From CADEEX01 sp964577955 (GTDB lineage: Bacteria > Acidobacteriota > Vicinamibacteria > Vicinamibacterales > CAVVIG01), in the NCBI GenBank assembly GCA_964577955.1, contig CAZOAZ010000002.1, positions 203,152-267,151 on the forward strand: DNA of 64,000 bases, read 5' to 3'. Positions within the stretch are counted from its first letter, which is position 1. Each line of letters starts with the position of its first letter. Made by a program: the position numbers and the translations under genes. Below the pieces are notes generated by a model. It did not search any database. It worked only from the letters and a program-made list of their open reading frames with translations, and was not told where the DNA came from. Shown here piece after piece: positions 9,444 through 18,833 of the stretch.

Positions 9444-11570
9444 ATGAACAGCCAGGTCTTTCGGTACGCGTCATCCGCCGTTTTTGGTTGTGCGCTGATC
9501 GCCGCGAACACGCCGAACGCCGCGGCGCAGGATCCGGTCGCTCGCTTCACGTCGCCGCCGGTCATCGTCACGGCCCAGAAGGAACCGGCGGACGTGCGGG
9601 ATCTGCCGGTCAGTGTGACCGCCGTGCCCGAAGGACTGCTGCTGGCCCCTGGGCTGACCAGCATCGCCGACGCGGCCGTAGCCTCGCCAAACACGTTCTT
9701 CTCGGAGTTCACCGCGAGAAAACTCAGCTTCCCGCGCTTCCGCGGCATCTTCTCCGGCCCGGGGAATCCCGCGATCACGACCTACGTCGACGGCGTGCCG
9801 ATGCTGCACAGCAACGCCTCGAACGTCGAGCTCATGGACGTCCAGCAGATCGAATTCGTCCGCGGATCGCAGAGCTCCCTGTTCGGACGCAATGCCCTTG
9901 GCGGCATCATCAACATCGCGAGCCCACGGCCGTCGCTGTCGAAGTGGACCGGCAGTCTGTCGGTCCCGCTCGGCAACTATGGCGACGTCGAAGCGCGCGG
10001 CACGGTGTCGGGACCGATCTCGAACACCGCGGGGCTCAGCTTCAGCGCCGGCCGCAGCTCGCGCGACGGCTTCACCACCAACGACGTCACCGGGCATGCC
10101 ATCGATTCGCGCCAGAACACGTTCGCGAAGGCGCAGCTGCTCTGGACGCCGTCATCCAAGTGGGAAACCCGCGTCATCGTCAGCGGCGAACGGGCGCGCG
10201 ACGGCGACTACGCGCTCGGCGAGCTGAACGGCTTGCGCCAGAACCCGTTCCACGTGCAGCATGACTTCGAGGGATCGACGGATCGCGACATCACGTCCGC
10301 GACGATCCTCAACCGCCACGAGGGCTCGCGTCTGACCTTCTCGACAATCACCGGCATCGTCGACTGGAGCACGACCGACGAAACCGATTTGGACTACTCG
10401 CCGTATCCCTTCGTCACGCGGCGCAACCAGGAAAGCGCACGGCAATTCACGCAGGAAGTGCGGCTGGCGTCGTCGGCGTCCGCGCCGCTGCAGTTGTCGC
10501 CTGAGGCCACGCTCCGGTGGCAGGCCGGCTTCTTCCTCTTCACGAACGGCTACAACCAGCTCGCGACGAACACCTATGCGCCGATGGTGCTGTCACAGTT
10601 CCTGCCGTTCCAGGTGACCGAGACCTCACCCGATGCCTCGCTTGACGACATGGGCATCGGCGTCTACGGCCAGGGGACGCTCACGCTGCAAGGGCGCATC
10701 GACCTCACCGTCGGCGCGCGCGTCGACCGTGAAAGCAAGGATGCGGCAATCGACGTGCTCTACTCGCCGCTCATTGCCGCGCCCACGAATGTCGACACGG
10801 ACCGCTCGTTCTCGAACGTCTCGCCGCAGGCGTCGATCGGCTTCCACCTGAGCCCCGAGCATCTCGTCTACGGATCCTTCACCACCGGCTACAAGTCCGG
10901 CGGGTTCAATCCGACGGCTCCGAGCGTCGCGACCGCGTACGCTGAAGAACACACCTGGCAGTTCGAAACCGGCGTGAAGACGACGTGGGCCGAGGGCCGC
11001 GTCCAGGCCAATGCCGCGTTCTTCTACATCGACTGGGACGACCTGCAGGTGAACGTGCCCAACCCGCAGTCGGCGCTCCAGTTCTATCTGGCGAATGTCG
11101 CCGGGGCGCGCAGCACCGGCGTGGAATTCGAAGTCAGCGGCCGCGCGGCCGAAGGGCTGGATCTCTTCGCGGCGGTGGGCCTTACCAGCGGACGCTTTGC
11201 CGACGGCAGCTTCTCGGGCGGCATCAACGTTTCCGACAACCGACTGACGAGCACGCCGGACTACACGACGACGATTGGCGCCCGCTACAGCCGTGCGCTC
11301 AACGGTCGCACGACGCTCTTTGCCGGCGGCGAAGTCGCGATGATCGGCGCCTATCAGTACGACGATGCGAACACGGCGGGGCAGGATGCGTACGCGCTGA
11401 CCAACATCAACGCCGGCGTGCAGATCGGCGCGGTGCTCGTCGACGGCTGGATCCGCAACGCGTTCGACACGCGCTACGTGCCGCTGGCCTTCGCGTATCC
11501 GGGCATTGGATTCCTCGGCGAGATGGGCCGGCCGCGGACGTTCGGCGTCCGGTTGGGCGTGCGGTTCTAG
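9444..11570 (+). CDS. TonB-dependent receptor
   Basis: A 708-residue outer-membrane receptor. Signal peptide about residues 1-28, then a TonB-box-like region (PPVIVTAQKEPADVRDLPVSV). The plug domain follows, with YVDGVPM, the MDVQQIEFVRGSQSSLFGRNALGGIINI block, and a beta-barrel ending in GVRLGVRF with the C-terminal aromatic residue needed for barrel assembly. It resembles the siderophore/vitamin receptor type rather than the Oar type of the upstream gene and lacks a carboxypeptidase-regulatory domain. It is the last gene of a three-gene operon with a secreted propeller. The substrate is unknown. Confidence 0.92.
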   Translation: MNSQVFRYASSAVFGCALIAANTPNAAAQDPVARFTSPPVIVTAQKEPADVRDLPVSVTAVPEGLLLAPGLTSIADAAVASPNTFFSEFTARKLSFPRFRGIFSGPGNPAITTYVDGVPMLHSNASNVELMDVQQIEFVRGSQSSLFGRNALGGIINIASPRPSLSKWTGSLSVPLGNYGDVEARGTVSGPISNTAGLSFSAGRSSRDGFTTNDVTGHAIDSRQNTFAKAQLLWTPSSKWETRVIVSGERARDGDYALGELNGLRQNPFHVQHDFEGSTDRDITSATILNRHEGSRLTFSTITGIVDWSTTDETDLDYSPYPFVTRRNQESARQFTQEVRLASSASAPLQLSPEATLRWQAGFFLFTNGYNQLATNTYAPMVLSQFLPFQVTETSPDASLDDMGIGVYGQGTLTLQGRIDLTVGARVDRESKDAAIDVLYSPLIAAPTNVDTDRSFSNVSPQASIGFHLSPEHLVYGSFTTGYKSGGFNPTAPSVATAYAEEHTWQFETGVKTTWAEGRVQANAAFFYIDWDDLQVNVPNPQSALQFYLANVAGARSTGVEFEVSGRAAEGLDLFAAVGLTSGRFADGSFSGGINVSDNRLTSTPDYTTTIGARYSRALNGRTTLFAGGEVAMIGAYQYDDANTAGQDAYALTNINAGVQIGAVLVDGWIRNAFDTRYVPLAFAYPGIGFLGEMGRPRTFGVRLGVRF

Positions 11571-11600
11571 ATTCTCTCGACGGTGGCGTCCGGCGTCTTC

Positions 11601-11672
11601 GGTGGCGTCCGGCTTTAGCCGGATTGCGAGCGATGTTCGTTTCGTGTAATCCGGCTGAAGCCGGACGCCACC
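11601..11672. repeat. two inverted TCCGGCT/AGCCGGA palindromes; likely bidirectional terminator
   Basis: GGTGGCGTCCGGCTTTAGCC begins one palindrome at 11601. A second copy in the opposite orientation ends at 11672, so the two can also pair with each other. A partial extra copy (GGTGGCGTCCGGC) stands at 11582. The site lies exactly between two convergent genes, where a terminator is expected. Confidence 0.8.
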
Positions 11673-11673
11673 G

Positions 11674-12903
11674 TTAACGCTGCCGCACGTCGTACGACGT
11701 CAGCGTCTGCTCGTTGCGGATATACAGCCGGCCGTTGCTGATGACCGGATACGACCAGGAGTTCAGACCGAAGTCCTTGATGCTGAACCGGCCGCGCTCG
11801 CGATATCCGGCTGGCGACGCCTCCGCCAGACCGACGACGTGATCTTCGCTCAGGATGTAGAGATGGCCGTCCGCCACCGCCAGCGATCCCTTGCCGACCG
11901 ACCGGTGGCGCCACATCATCTTGCCGGTGGCGAACTCGAGACACGTCAGGATCGCGTTGTTGAAGCCGTACAGGTAACCGCCGAGGAGCACGACGCCGCC
12001 GTGATGGTTCTGCATGTCGCGCGTGAAGTAGATCTCCTGCGCGCGGACTTCGCCGTTCTCGGCACGGAGCCCGAGCAGCGCGCCGCCGGTCCCGTACGCC
12101 GAGCTGTAGAACACCTTGTTGTCGAAGAAGATCGGCGTGGCGATGTTGGCCGTGTTGTTTGCGGCCGGGCGGTAGCGCCAGAGCAGTTTGCCGTCCGACG
12201 CACGCACGCCGACGCCGGCTTCGGCGGTATAGGTCATCACCGTGCGGACGCCCTGCACGTCGGCGACAATCGCGGAGGAGTAGCCGGCCTCGTCGCTCAG
12301 TTCCTTGCTGGTCCAGATCGTCGCGCCAGTCATCTTGTCGAGCGCCACGACGCCGGCGCCGCGGCCGCCGGGCGACACGATCACTTTGTTGCCGTCGATG
12401 AGCGGCGACTCGCTGATCAGCCACTGGATGTTGCGGCCGCCGAACTCGCGCAGGATGTTCTTCTGCCAGACCGCCGTGCCGTCGTGTTTCAGACAGGCCA
12501 GGTCTCCGTTCTCGGTCAGGACGTAGATCCGATCGCCGTCGATGGTCGGCGTGCTGCGCGGTCCGTTGCCGCGATCGTTCGAGCCGCCCGGCCCGAGGTT
12601 CTTGGACCAGAGCGACACGCCGTCCTCGATCCGCAGCGCCGAGACGATGCTCTGGCGGTTGCGCAGACCCTGGACGAAGAGACGATCGCCGGCAACCGAC
12701 AGCGACCCGTAGCCCTCGCCGAGGTTCTGGGTCGTCCAGAGCGCCGGCGGCCCGTTGGCGGGCCACTGCTTGAGGAGCCCGGTTTCCTGCGAAATCCCGC
12801 TCCGATCCGGCCCGCGCCACTGCGGCCAGTCGGCCGGCGCGGCGAGCACAACCGTGCCCAGGATGGTGGCGGTCACGAGGCTCGCAGCGATCCGCGCTCT
12901 CAT
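11674..12903 (-). CDS. secreted PQQ-like beta-propeller protein 2
   Basis: A 409-residue protein. ATG 12903 is preceded by AAGGGGA at a suitable distance. The signal peptide (about residues 1-22) is followed by the shared signature DWPQWRGPDRSGISQETGL. Regular propeller strands follow (LFVQGLRNRQSIVSALRIEDGVSLW, VVALDKMTGATIWTS) up to a LYIRNEQTLTSYDV last blade. It is closest in layout to propellers 6, 7 and 8 in this window. It is monocistronic as far as can be seen, convergent with the TonB receptor and divergent from propeller 3. Confidence 0.87.
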   Translation of the reverse strand: MRARIAASLVTATILGTVVLAAPADWPQWRGPDRSGISQETGLLKQWPANGPPALWTTQNLGEGYGSLSVAGDRLFVQGLRNRQSIVSALRIEDGVSLWSKNLGPGGSNDRGNGPRSTPTIDGDRIYVLTENGDLACLKHDGTAVWQKNILREFGGRNIQWLISESPLIDGNKVIVSPGGRGAGVVALDKMTGATIWTSKELSDEAGYSSAIVADVQGVRTVMTYTAEAGVGVRASDGKLLWRYRPAANNTANIATPIFFDNKVFYSSAYGTGGALLGLRAENGEVRAQEIYFTRDMQNHHGGVVLLGGYLYGFNNAILTCLEFATGKMMWRHRSVGKGSLAVADGHLYILSEDHVVGLAEASPAGYRERGRFSIKDFGLNSWSYPVISNGRLYIRNEQTLTSYDVRQR

Positions 12904-12926
12904 AGGTGTCCCCTTATCTTGAACGC

Positions 12927-12932
12927 TAGAAT
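12927..12932 (+). promoter_or_regulatory. possible -10 element upstream of propeller 3
   Basis: TAGAAT in the context CGCTAGAATAACC lies 81 bp before ATG 13014, in the divergent spacer. The same hexamer recurs before the genes at 37225 and 43259. No clear -35 is seen. Confidence 0.3.
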
Positions 12933-12951
12933 AACCTCCGGGACGAAGCGC

Positions 12952-12971
12952 GGACAGGCTAAAGCCTGTCC
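12952..12971. repeat. GGACAGGCTNNAGCCTGTCC palindrome
   Basis: GGACAGGCTAAAGCCTGTCC is followed by the usual flank CTACCG. It sits in the 5' leader region of propeller 3. One of six copies of this family in the window. Confidence 0.85.
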
Positions 12972-13013
12972 CTACCGAAGCCCGGTGCTGACCTCGAGCC
13001 AGAAGGAAACCTC

Positions 13014-15236
13014 ATGCTGAGAAAGTCACTCGCGCTGGCAGCGATCGCCGCGGCGATCGGCGTCTCACTCACGGCCCAGGCGCCGCGCCGGATTGCCGTC
13101 GGCGACTGGCCGGAAATGCGCGGACCAGTCAGGGACGGCAGCTCCAAGGAAACCGGCCTCATCGAGAAGTGGGCGCTGAACGGCGAGAACTTCCTCTGGC
13201 GCGTCCCGTACGGCGGACGCTCGGCGCCGATCGTCATGGGCAACCGTGTCTACGTCCAGAATCCCTCCGGACGCGGGACCAACCTGCAGGAACGGGTCAT
13301 GGCGCTCGACGCCGACACCGGCCGCGTCGTCTGGGAATACAAGTTCAACCTGTTCCAGAGTGACGTGCCGGCCCATCGCATCGCCTGGGCCTCGCCGGCA
13401 GCGGACCCCGAAACCGGCAACATTTACGCGTTGAGTGGCGGCGCGCAGGTGATTGCGCTGAGCCGGGACGGCAAGGTGCTCTGGGATCGGTCGTTCGGCG
13501 AAGAGTGGGCCGCGTTCACGACCCACGGCGGCCGCACGATGTCGCCAATCATCGACGGCAACCTGGTGATCGTCAGCGCCGCGGTCTCGAGCTGGGGAAC
13601 GTCGGGCAACCGATCGCACCGGCTGATCGCGCTCGACAAACGGACCGGCGATATCGTCTACATCGCGAATCCGGGCGGGCGCCCGTACGACACCGCCTAC
13701 GCCGCGCCGACCATCGCCACGATCAACGGCCTGCGCATGCTGATCGTCGGCCTCGGCGACGGCGCGATCCACGCCATCAAACCGCAGACCGGGGAGAAGA
13801 TCTGGAGCTTCGTCGCCGCCAAGCGCGCGATCAACACCGGCGTCGTGGTGAAGAACAATCAGGTCCTGCTGTCGCACGGCGACGAGAATCTCGAAGGCAA
13901 CGCGCTCGGACTGCTCGCGTCGATCGACGGATCGCAGACCGGCGACATCAAGACCACGCAGTGGTCGGTGAAAGGCACCGAGTTCGCGTTCTCCTCGCCG
14001 CTCGTCGACGGCACGCGCCTTTATCAGCTCGACGGCGGGTCGACGCTGCACGCGTTCGAGATCGAAAAGGGTCAACAGATCTGGGAACTCGCGCTCGGAA
14101 CGGCGCAAAAGGCGCCGCCGGTCATGGCTGACGGCAAGATCTATGTCGGCAGCGACAACGGCAAGTTCTACATCGTCCGCCCGCGCGTCGATCGCGGCGA
14201 GATTCTGAGCGCGGTGGAACTGCCGGTCAGCGCGAACAGCTGCTGCGGATCTGAAGGAACCCCTGAGCAGATCCTGGGCGGCGCGGCGATCTCGCGCGGC
14301 AGAATCTTCTTTGTGTCGAGCGACGCCGTCTACGCGATCGGCTCACGCCGGGCTACTGCGCCGACTGGAACAGCGGTCGACGAGCCGGTGCTGCGCGGCG
14401 AAGGCGCCCCAACCCACGTGCAGGTCGCGCCGACGGAAGTCGTCATCGAACCGGGCAAACCGGTCACGTTGACGGCTCGCCTCTTCGACGACAAGGGACG
14501 CTTCCTTCGCGAAGAACCCGCGACCTGGTCGCTGGACGGTTTGAAAGGCACGGTCAACGCCGGCACCTTTACTCCCGCGCCCGATCCGATCGAGCAGGCC
14601 GGGCTCGTGAAAGCGACCGTCGGCGCGCTGAGCGGCCAGGCGCGCATCCGCGTCGTCCGCCCGATGCCGTGGAAGGAAGGCTTCGATTCGTATGCCGACG
14701 GCGCCGTGCCGGCGGGTTGGATCAACGCAACCGCCGGCAAAGTGTCGGTGACGACGCTCGACGGGCAGAAGGTGCTCCAGAAGGCGCCAGACGACACGAT
14801 CTTCATGCGCGTCCGCGGCTTCATCGGCCCGACGACGTGGTCGGACTATACGTTCGACGCTGACGTGCGCGCCTCGACGCGGCGGCGGCAGTTCGGCGAT
14901 CTTGGCATCACCGCGCAGCGCTACTCGCTGGTGCTTTACGGCAACTCGCAGAAGCTGAAAATCGAGCCGTGGGAACCGGAGACGGCACGGACCGTCACCG
15001 TTCCGTTCACGTGGAAGCCGGACACCTGGTATCACCTGAAACTGCGCGTCGAGAATCTGCCGAACGGTCAGGTGCGGGCGCGCGGCAAGGCGTGGGCGGT
15101 GGGCGAAGCGGAGCCGCAGGCGTGGACGATCGAAAAGCTGGATCCGATCGGCAACCGCCAGGGCGCGCCCGGCCTCTTCCTCAACGCGCAGTTCGGCGCG
15201 TATCTGGACAATCTCGCGATCTCGAAGAATCAGTAG
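13014..15236 (+). CDS. secreted PQQ-like propeller 3 with C-terminal concanavalin-like domain
   Basis: A 740-residue exported protein. ATG 13014 follows AAGGAAA. Signal peptide about residues 1-22, then the GDWPEMRGPVRDGSSKETGL signature and a propeller to about residue 440. From about 460 to 545 an Ig-like (Big-type) module is suggested by VTLTARLFDDKGRFLREEPATWS. The last ~190 residues (TWSDYTFDADVRASTRRRQFGDLGI, TWYHLKLRVENLPNGQVRARGKAW) look like a laminin-G/DUF1080-type concanavalin fold that often binds sugars. It starts an operon with two further propellers. A carbohydrate-contacting role is inference from the C-terminal domain. Confidence 0.85.
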   Translation: MLRKSLALAAIAAAIGVSLTAQAPRRIAVGDWPEMRGPVRDGSSKETGLIEKWALNGENFLWRVPYGGRSAPIVMGNRVYVQNPSGRGTNLQERVMALDADTGRVVWEYKFNLFQSDVPAHRIAWASPAADPETGNIYALSGGAQVIALSRDGKVLWDRSFGEEWAAFTTHGGRTMSPIIDGNLVIVSAAVSSWGTSGNRSHRLIALDKRTGDIVYIANPGGRPYDTAYAAPTIATINGLRMLIVGLGDGAIHAIKPQTGEKIWSFVAAKRAINTGVVVKNNQVLLSHGDENLEGNALGLLASIDGSQTGDIKTTQWSVKGTEFAFSSPLVDGTRLYQLDGGSTLHAFEIEKGQQIWELALGTAQKAPPVMADGKIYVGSDNGKFYIVRPRVDRGEILSAVELPVSANSCCGSEGTPEQILGGAAISRGRIFFVSSDAVYAIGSRRATAPTGTAVDEPVLRGEGAPTHVQVAPTEVVIEPGKPVTLTARLFDDKGRFLREEPATWSLDGLKGTVNAGTFTPAPDPIEQAGLVKATVGALSGQARIRVVRPMPWKEGFDSYADGAVPAGWINATAGKVSVTTLDGQKVLQKAPDDTIFMRVRGFIGPTTWSDYTFDADVRASTRRRQFGDLGITAQRYSLVLYGNSQKLKIEPWEPETARTVTVPFTWKPDTWYHLKLRVENLPNGQVRARGKAWAVGEAEPQAWTIEKLDPIGNRQGAPGLFLNAQFGAYLDNLAISKNQ

Positions 15237-15251
15237 GCGTGTCGTGCGTGG

Positions 15252-15271
15252 GCTCCGGCTTCAGCCGGAGC
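15252..15271. repeat. TCCGGCT/AGCCGGA palindrome
   Basis: GCTCCGGCTTCAGCCGGAGC lies between the stop of propeller 3 and the start of propeller 4, where it could partly attenuate the operon. Confidence 0.85.
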
Positions 15272-15300
15272 AATTTGCAGATATTGAGGAAATCATTCTC

Positions 15301-16746
15301 ATGAAGACTCATACAAGTCGACGAATCGCGACGCTCGTCGTCAGCGTCGCGCTCGTGGCGCCGCTCGCCAATCGTCTGCTGGCAGGCGATCCGGGCGGCG
15401 GGGATTGGCCGATGTGGGGTGGGACACCGGACCGCAACATGGTCTCGAACATGAAAGGGCTGCCCGCCGAGTGGGACGTCAAGACGAAGAAGAACGTGAA
15501 GTGGGTCGCCGACCTCGGCTCGCAGAGCTACGGGAACCCGGTCGTCGCAGGCGGGATGGTGTTTGTCGGCACCAACAACGAGCTGGTGCGGGACAAGGCT
15601 CAGGGCGGCGACCGCGGTGTGCTGATGGCCTTCCGCGAATCGGACGGTGAGTTCCTCTGGCAGCAGACGCACGTGAAGCTCGAATCGGGACGCGCCAACG
15701 ACTGGCCGTTTCAGGGTGTCGCCTCGTCACCGCTCGTCGAGAATCGCAGGCTCTACTACGTCAGCAACCGTGGCGTCGTGTTCTGCCTCGACATCGACGG
15801 GTTCCGCGACAACGAGAACGATGGCCCGTTCAAGGACGAAAAGCTCACGGGGCAGACGGACGCGGACGTGATCTGGTCGTTCGACATGATGGAGGAAGTC
15901 GGTTCGTATCCGCACAACATGTCGAACTCGTCGCCGGTCGTGTCGGGCAACCTGATCTTCCTGTCGACATCGAACGGACAGGACGAAAGCCACGTGAACA
16001 TTCCGTCGCCGCGCGCACCGGCGGTGATCGCGCTCGACAAGAATACCGGCAAGCTGGTCTGGGAAGACAACTCGGTCGAGGATCGGATTCTCCACGGCCA
16101 GTGGTCGACGCCCGCGGTCGGCACGCTTGGCGGCGTGCTCCAAGTGGTCTCTGCGCAGGGCGACGGCTGGGTGCGCGGCTACGAGGCTGAAACCGGCAAG
16201 AAGCTGTGGGAGTTCGACACCAACCCGAAGGACTCGGTCTGGCCGCGCACGCGGAACGAGCTGATCGCGACGCCGGTGCTCTACGACAACAAGGTCTACA
16301 TCGGGAACGGTCAGGATCCGGAACATGGCGAAGGCGTCGGCCACTTCTACGCCATCGACCCGACGAAGCGCGGCGACATCACTGAGAGCGGCCGAATCTG
16401 GAAGTTCGACAACATCCGCCGGATGATTTCCACCGCGGCGATCGCCGACGGACTGGTCTACATCTCGGACTTCAGCGGGTTCCTGCACTGTCTCGACGCC
16501 AAGACGGGACAGGAGTACTGGAAACACGACGTGTTTGCCGCCGTCTGGGCCTCGCCGTTCGTCCTCGAAGGGCGCGTCTATCTCGGCGACGAGGACGGCG
16601 ACATGGTCGTCCTGCAGGCCGGCAAGGAACTGAAGGTGCTGCACGAGATGAACATGGGGAGCGCCATCTACGGCACGATCGTGCCGGCCAACGGCACCAT
16701 CTTCATCAACAACCGCACGCAGCTGTTTGCGCTGGCGGTGAAATAG
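15301..16746 (+). CDS. secreted PQQ-like beta-propeller protein 4
   Basis: A 481-residue protein. ATG 15301 is chosen because it begins the signal peptide (MKTHTSRRIATLVVSVALVA) with GAGGAAA upstream; the open frame further 5' reads through a palindromic repeat. After the signal GDPGGGDWPMWGGTPDRN opens the propeller, which differs from its neighbours in having GG instead of RG. Several blades with ALDKNTGKLVWED and CLDAKTGQEYWKH are clear. The stop is immediately followed by the ATG of the next gene, so the two are translationally coupled. Confidence 0.87.
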   Translation: MKTHTSRRIATLVVSVALVAPLANRLLAGDPGGGDWPMWGGTPDRNMVSNMKGLPAEWDVKTKKNVKWVADLGSQSYGNPVVAGGMVFVGTNNELVRDKAQGGDRGVLMAFRESDGEFLWQQTHVKLESGRANDWPFQGVASSPLVENRRLYYVSNRGVVFCLDIDGFRDNENDGPFKDEKLTGQTDADVIWSFDMMEEVGSYPHNMSNSSPVVSGNLIFLSTSNGQDESHVNIPSPRAPAVIALDKNTGKLVWEDNSVEDRILHGQWSTPAVGTLGGVLQVVSAQGDGWVRGYEAETGKKLWEFDTNPKDSVWPRTRNELIATPVLYDNKVYIGNGQDPEHGEGVGHFYAIDPTKRGDITESGRIWKFDNIRRMISTAAIADGLVYISDFSGFLHCLDAKTGQEYWKHDVFAAVWASPFVLEGRVYLGDEDGDMVVLQAGKELKVLHEMNMGSAIYGTIVPANGTIFINNRTQLFALAVK

Positions 16747-17880
16747 ATGCGGCCCTGGCTGCCGCGTCTGGCGCTGGTCCTGCTGCTGGCGCCGGTGCTC
16801 GCGGCCCAGCAGGCGCCGCCCGCGCCCGCCGAGTCCCCGGCCAACGAGTGGCGGAGTTTTCGCGGCAGCCTGCGTCTGACCGGCGCCTCGGCCAGCACGC
16901 CGCCGGCCACGCTCAAGGTGCTCTGGTCCTACGACGCCGGCGAAACGGTTGAATCCACGCCGGCGATAGCCGACGGCGTCGTCTATGTCGGCGGCGGCGA
17001 CGGCGATCTCGTCGCGCTCGACCTCGCCACCGGCAAGGTCAAGTGGAAGTACAAGACCGCTGACAATCTGATCGGCGAATCGTCGCCGGCCGTGGCCGAC
17101 GGCGTTGTCTATATCGGCGATCTCGGCGGCGAGTTTCACGCCGTCAACACGGCTGACGGTAAGCGCCTCTGGACGTTCAAGACCGTCTCCGAAATCAAAT
17201 CGTCGCCGACCGTCGTCAACGGCGTGGTGCTGTTCGGTGCGTACGACGGCAATCTCTACGCCCTCGACGCCAAGACCGGTCGTCAGCGCTGGAAGGTGAC
17301 GACCAACGGCATGGTGCACGCGACGCCGGCGGTCTACGAGGGGCTCACCTTCGTCGCCGGCTGCGACGCCATCTTCCGCGCCATCCGGATCACGGACGGC
17401 CGCGAGATGTACAAGATCGACGTCGGCGGCTACACCGGCGCCTCGCCGGCGGTGACGGCCGACCGGGCGTTCTTCGGCACGTTCGAGAACGAGGTGCTCG
17501 GCCTGGATTTGCGCGCACGGAAAGTCCTGTGGCGGTTCGCGGATCCCGAGCGCGCCTTCCCCTTCTATTCATCGGCGGCGATTTTTGGCGACAAGGTGAT
17601 CGTCGGCGGACGAGACAAGATGGTGCGCGCGTTCGCGGCCGCGACAGGAAAGGTAGCCTGGGAATTCGCCGCCCGCGCGCGCGTCGATTCCTCGCCGGTC
17701 GTCGCCGCCGGCCGCGTCTACATCGGATCCAACGACAACCGCTTCTACGTCCTCGACGCCGCGTCCGGCCGCAAGCTGTGGGAGTACAACGCCGGCGCCG
17801 CGATCACCGGATCAGCAGCCGTCGCTGACGGCAAGGTGATCATCGGCACCAACGACGGCACCGTCTATGTGTTTGGGTAG
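16747..17880 (+). CDS. secreted PQQ-like beta-propeller protein 5 (BamB-like)
   Basis: A 377-residue protein whose ATG follows the previous stop without a gap. Signal peptide about residues 1-20 (ending AAQQ), a proline/alanine linker, then the most regular propeller of the set. Blades of about 40 residues repeat the pattern VYVGGGDGDLVALDLATGKV, as in BamB and other eight-bladed quinoprotein-like proteins. It lacks the QWRGP signature of the others. It is the third gene of the 13014-17880 operon. BamB function itself is unlikely to be shown by sequence alone, as the repeat pattern is shared by many propellers. Confidence 0.87.
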   Translation: MRPWLPRLALVLLLAPVLAAQQAPPAPAESPANEWRSFRGSLRLTGASASTPPATLKVLWSYDAGETVESTPAIADGVVYVGGGDGDLVALDLATGKVKWKYKTADNLIGESSPAVADGVVYIGDLGGEFHAVNTADGKRLWTFKTVSEIKSSPTVVNGVVLFGAYDGNLYALDAKTGRQRWKVTTNGMVHATPAVYEGLTFVAGCDAIFRAIRITDGREMYKIDVGGYTGASPAVTADRAFFGTFENEVLGLDLRARKVLWRFADPERAFPFYSSAAIFGDKVIVGGRDKMVRAFAAATGKVAWEFAARARVDSSPVVAAGRVYIGSNDNRFYVLDAASGRKLWEYNAGAAITGSAAVADGKVIIGTNDGTVYVFG

Positions 17881-17929
17881 AGGCTAGAGGTTAGAGGTTA
17901 GAGGTTAGAGGTTAGAGGTTAGAGGTTGG
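17881..17929. repeat. 9-bp tandem repeat (about five copies of GAGGTTAGA)
   Basis: Directly after the stop of propeller 5 the 9-mer AGGTTAGAG is repeated about five times, with one variant (AGGCTAGAG) at the 5' end. It is a simple tandem array, prone to copy-number change, at the edge of a region with lower GC. Confidence 0.9.
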
Positions 17930-18062
17930 CCGTGAGCAGGTGCGTCGGGCTGACATCTCTCGCCTTTCGGAGATGGCGGTCGACACCGCGATCAGATGCC
18001 ATTGCTGGACTTCAATGTGAGAAAAGGCTGCTACCCCAAGATTGGTTAGGCAAATCGCAGAG

Positions 18063-18347
18063 ATGGCGTCGGAAGAACAGCTAAAAACTCGGATCGCGAA
18101 GTTCCCTGAGCAGATCCGCGATGCGCACCGATATTCGAGCTCTCATCGGGACGAGTTGCTGGCAAGTGAGTTCTGCGGCTGTTTCTATTGCCAAGCGATC
18201 TACTCGCCGAGCGAAATCACGGAATGGACCGACGACGGCCAAACCGCATTGTGCGCCAAGTGCGGTATTGATAGCGTCATTGGAAGCAACTCTGGCTTTC
18301 CGGTTACGCCTGAGTTCTTATCTGAGATGAACTGCCACTGGTTCTAG
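18063..18347 (+). CDS. small zinc-ribbon cytoplasmic protein, unknown function
   Basis: A 94-residue protein; ATG 18063 is preferred to an in-frame TTG at 18042. It has two CxxC pairs (CGCFYC and CAKC), typical of a structural zinc site. The tail CGIDSVIGSNSGFPVTPEFL resembles a widespread small protein usually annotated only as cytoplasmic protein. No signal or membrane segment. Base composition is clearly lower in GC (a little above one half) than the neighbours, suggesting recent acquisition. It stands alone between a 9-bp tandem array and a gene-free stretch. Function unknown. Confidence 0.7.
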   Translation: MASEEQLKTRIAKFPEQIRDAHRYSSSHRDELLASEFCGCFYCQAIYSPSEITEWTDDGQTALCAKCGIDSVIGSNSGFPVTPEFLSEMNCHWF

Positions 18348-18833
18348 GCGACTGCCTATTGAGCCGCTCGGCCGACGACCGTTTTCGAATTCCGTCTAGA
18401 CCGGCGGGCGCTCGCCCACACGCCAGGCCGCTCGCACCCTCCACACGCTCGGAGCGCTCTGAGCATGTTCGAAGGGCAAGGTTCGCTTCCGCAGCAGTCC
18501 AGGTCTGGCGTTGAGAGACGCTCTCCATCAGAGCCTGAGCCGGCTGCCGGCGACAGGGACGATTTGCGGCGGCGACGCGTCCAACTCGCGCGACTCACTC
18601 ATGACCGAAACGTGCGCGGAGGCGGTCAACCCGCGTCGATCGTGAATGGCGGAGGCATCTGGCGGGTAACCTGGATGGTCGAATGTTTGAGCTGGATGCC
18701 GGGTTGGGCTCATCGACGCAGCCATCGTGAGTCCAGCGCCGGCGCGCACGTTTTCCGCGCGACGTTCGGTCGCGGCGACGACGCGGATCGCCCCTGGCGC
18801 CATCCACCGGCGGGGGCGCACTGGGGCAAGCGG
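18348..18833. other. gene-free region
   Basis: About 490 bp in which no frame looks like a real protein on either strand; the long open frames here are low-complexity arginine/proline-rich shadows. No known repeat of the window is present. It may be decayed sequence accompanying the low-GC gene at 18063. Confidence 0.5.

Noticed and set aside
17881..17929. CRISPR-like array
   Set aside because: The 9-bp units are contiguous without spacers; it is a simple tandem repeat.
18045..18051. GTTAGGC as an integron attC core site
   Set aside because: Only one core-like heptamer is visible; no matching inverted partner and foldable site could be traced by eye, so no integron is annotated.
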